DNA of 64,000 nucleotides from Alkalihalobacillus sp. FSL W8-0930 (lineage in GTDB: Bacteria > Bacillota > Bacilli > Bacillales > Bacillaceae_D), in contig CP150183.1 in NCBI GenBank assembly GCA_037965595.1, positions 2,666,001-2,730,000 of the forward strand, written 5' to 3'. The translations under genes and the position numbers were made by a program. Below are positions 63,051-64,000 of this stretch, in pieces (the first letter of the stretch is position 1; each line of letters begins with the position of its first letter). The notes beneath the pieces were generated by a model, which worked only from the letters and a program-made list of their open reading frames with translations, did not search any database and was not told the origin of the DNA.

Positions 63051-63210
63051 AAAAACACGAATATAGCACATTATCCGCTACAGGAGAATTCCTCCCACCC
63101 GCGGGGTACGGCCTCAGCCCCTTACGCGGAAACCCACCGCTACAGTGTCTTCACCGCGTACTGTTCCACAGGAGTGTCGGGCTCACACCCGCTCATTTTG
63201 TTATAAATAC
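63051..63210 (-). repeat. Family-B repeat body, copy 4 (inverted)
   Basis: Read on the minus strand it has the same blocks: GTGAAGACACTGTAGCGG, GGGGCTGAGGCCGTACCCCG and end TGTTTTTA-type tail, here AACACGAATATAG at 63054-63066. It is complete, unlike the IS-split copy, and faces its hairpin at 63211-63250. Confidence 0.82.
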
Positions 63211-63250
63211 AAAAGGCGAATGATTTGAGTATTGAAATCATTCGCCTTTT
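63211..63250. repeat. Family-A hairpin, copy 6
   Basis: Arms AAAAGGCGAATGATTT (63211-63226) and complement AAATCATTCGCCTTTT (63235-63250), 16 bp, loop 8 nt. The terminal C-G of other copies is T-A here on both arms. It lies between two convergent genes and ends in T4, so it may be a terminator. Confidence 0.85.
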
Positions 63251-63294
63251 TGACATTAAGTTTTAGTTTTCAGTCTCGCCCCAGCCGTTTTGTC

Positions 63295-63675
63295 TCAATC
63301 CTTATACCAGCCCCATGTATACAGGTGATCTGTTTCATCAATAAAGCGGATATCAAAGGACTCAAGCTTTGGGAATTTCTTCTCGAGAATCGCTTTATAC
63401 TGCTCTCTCGAACGTTTTGGATCAATCTGAAGGAACTCAACCATTTGATCCACCTCTGCTTTCGCCACGTCTCCCTTTACAACCGTTTGACCTGTTTCGT
63501 ATTCGTACTTATTTGGACTATCGTATTCCCACTCGTGCTCCGTCCCGTTTTCAACGACAGTCACACGCAGTGAAAAGACTTCCATGAGTTCAAATCCGCT
63601 TGCCACCGCTTGCAGTGGAGAGCTTACAATGGTAAGAAACATAAAACCTATCAGAATACGAGTTAGACATTTCAT
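63295..63675 (-). CDS. Secreted or membrane-tethered hypothetical protein
   Basis: A 126-residue protein with a Sec-type N-terminus: MKCLTRILIGFMFLTIVSSPLQAVASG, with a plausible signal-peptidase site after AVA. The mature part is strand-rich and charged (FSLRVTVVENGTEHEWEYDSP, YEYETGQTVVKGDVAKAEVDQMV) and ends with WGWYKD. No family recognised. It lies downstream of a 51-residue gene in the same direction. The ribosome-binding site AAAGAGGTG is good. Confidence 0.72.
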   Translation of the reverse strand: MKCLTRILIGFMFLTIVSSPLQAVASGFELMEVFSLRVTVVENGTEHEWEYDSPNKYEYETGQTVVKGDVAKAEVDQMVEFLQIDPKRSREQYKAILEKKFPKLESFDIRFIDETDHLYTWGWYKD

Positions 63676-63686
63676 GGCGCACCTCT

Positions 63687-63842
63687 TTAAAACCGTTCGT
63701 TAGTCGATTTTTTAGGAGAAGCTTGCTTTGTATCTTGTTCGATTGTTCCCATGTTATACGAATCCATTAGCTGTTGATTTACTTCTTTTTCGCCTTCAGT
63801 CATTTCAGTTACCCATTCGTTTTCTTGGTTCTCTTTAGCCAT
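63687..63842 (-). CDS. 51-residue hydrophilic protein
   Basis: Frame of 51 codons from ATG 63842 with ribosome-binding site CAGGAGG eight bases upstream. The product is highly charged and acidic in the first half (MAKENQENEWVTEMTEGEKE) and ends KKSTNERF; no hydrophobic core, no membrane span. Its ribosome-binding site forms the 3' arm of the argH terminator, an unusual overlap. It may be a small spore or stress protein, but I do not recognise it. Confidence 0.6.
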   Translation of the reverse strand: MAKENQENEWVTEMTEGEKEVNQQLMDSYNMGTIEQDTKQASPKKSTNERF

Positions 63843-63845
63843 AAC

Positions 63846-63895
63846 AAAAACCTCCTGCCACTAGTCTTTTTACAGTCCTAGTATGGCAAGAGGTT
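63846..63895 (-). terminator. Terminator after argH, overlapping the next gene's ribosome-binding site
   Basis: Arms AACCTCTTGCCATACTAG and CTAGTGGCAGGAGGTT (one bulge) around 13 nt, followed by five T residues on the minus strand. The 3' arm contains the AGGAGG of the 51-residue gene. Confidence 0.75.
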
Positions 63896-63909
63896 TGCTA
63901 AATTATGTG

Positions 63910-64000
63910 TTACTCGTTTTCTAAAATGGCTGTTGCTTTCTCAAGAGCAATTTTAACTTGCTCAAAGCCTGTTCCACCTGCACTATTTCGTCTCGCTACA
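63910..64000 (-). CDS. argH: Argininosuccinate lyase, C-terminal end (cut by window edge)
   Basis: Thirty codons ending at TAA 63910. The visible residues VARRNSAGGTGFEQVKIA and the Glu/Lys/Ala-rich end match the C-terminus of argininosuccinate lyase, where the RxSxGGT motif lies near the end. argH is at this place in B. subtilis, next to ytkL. The call rests on a short piece, so confidence is moderate; most of the gene is outside the window. Confidence 0.72.
   Translation of the reverse strand, partial: VARRNSAGGTGFEQVKIALEKATAILENE

Overview
This is a stretch of a spore-forming, low-GC Gram-positive chromosome of the Bacillaceae. The evidence is direct: sspI, ytxC, ytaF and ytrH/ytrI are sporulation genes, the core order dnaE-accDA-pfkA-pyk-citZ-icd-mdh-phoPR-polA-mutM-coaE-gapB-speD-nrdR-dnaB-dnaI-thrS-infC-rpmI-rplT-sspI-pheST-zapA-polX-mutS2 follows Bacillus subtilis, and start sites are preceded by strong purine-rich Shine-Dalgarno sequences. 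An mqnC gene for the futalosine menaquinone route sits between dnaI and ytxC. That gene and the dispersed repeats suggest a lineage related to alkaliphilic Bacillus-like genera rather than B. subtilis itself; this is inference. Almost every gene is on the minus strand.

Layout: 1-3321 is a polar amino-acid ABC transporter operon (binding protein, two permeases; the last is cut by the window edge). 3518-5484 is a repeat island: an intact IS4-family element (3575-5144, 18-bp inverted ends, 10-bp target duplication) has jumped into one copy of a dispersed repeat, with a second copy beside it. 5548-15844 holds a 26-residue membrane peptide gene, a DUF350 protein, mutS2, polX, a cvpA-family gene, zapA, pheT, pheS with its T-box, and an RNA methyltransferase. 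15880-21255 holds sspI, an M42 peptidase, ysdB, an acetate-type symporter pair and two small membrane proteins. 21321-25399 is rplT-rpmI-infC with an L20-type leader, an OsmC protein, and thrS with its T-box. 25396-35203 holds ytxC, mqnC, dnaI, dnaB, nrdR, speD, gapB, coaE, ytaF and mutM. 35234-40622 is polA and phoPR. 40804-42140 is a second repeat island: two direct and two inverted copies of a structured 118-nt element around an orphan membrane ORF. 42241-56733 is central carbon and lipid metabolism (mdh, icd, citZ, pyk, pfkA, accA, accD, malic enzyme) and dnaE. 56833-64000 holds ytrHI, nrnA, ytpI, a CBS/HotDog regulator, a UPF0173 hydrolase, an M24 peptidase and the end of argH.

The genes cover replication initiation and repair (dnaB, dnaI, dnaE, polA, polX, mutM), translation (pheST, thrS, infC, rpmI, rplT, mutS2), the lower glycolysis/TCA branch (pfkA, pyk, citZ, icd, mdh, malic enzyme, gapB) and the first step of fatty acid synthesis (accDA). 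Visible regulation includes two T-boxes, an L20-type attenuator, a sigma-G promoter at sspI, a sigma-W promoter at ysdB, a cre-like box at the acetate symporter, and a palindrome at gapB.

The least explained material is non-coding: a hairpin family with compensatory base changes (six copies), a ~150-bp companion repeat (five copies), the unrelated 118-nt structured family (four copies), and a structured speD leader of no class I recognise.
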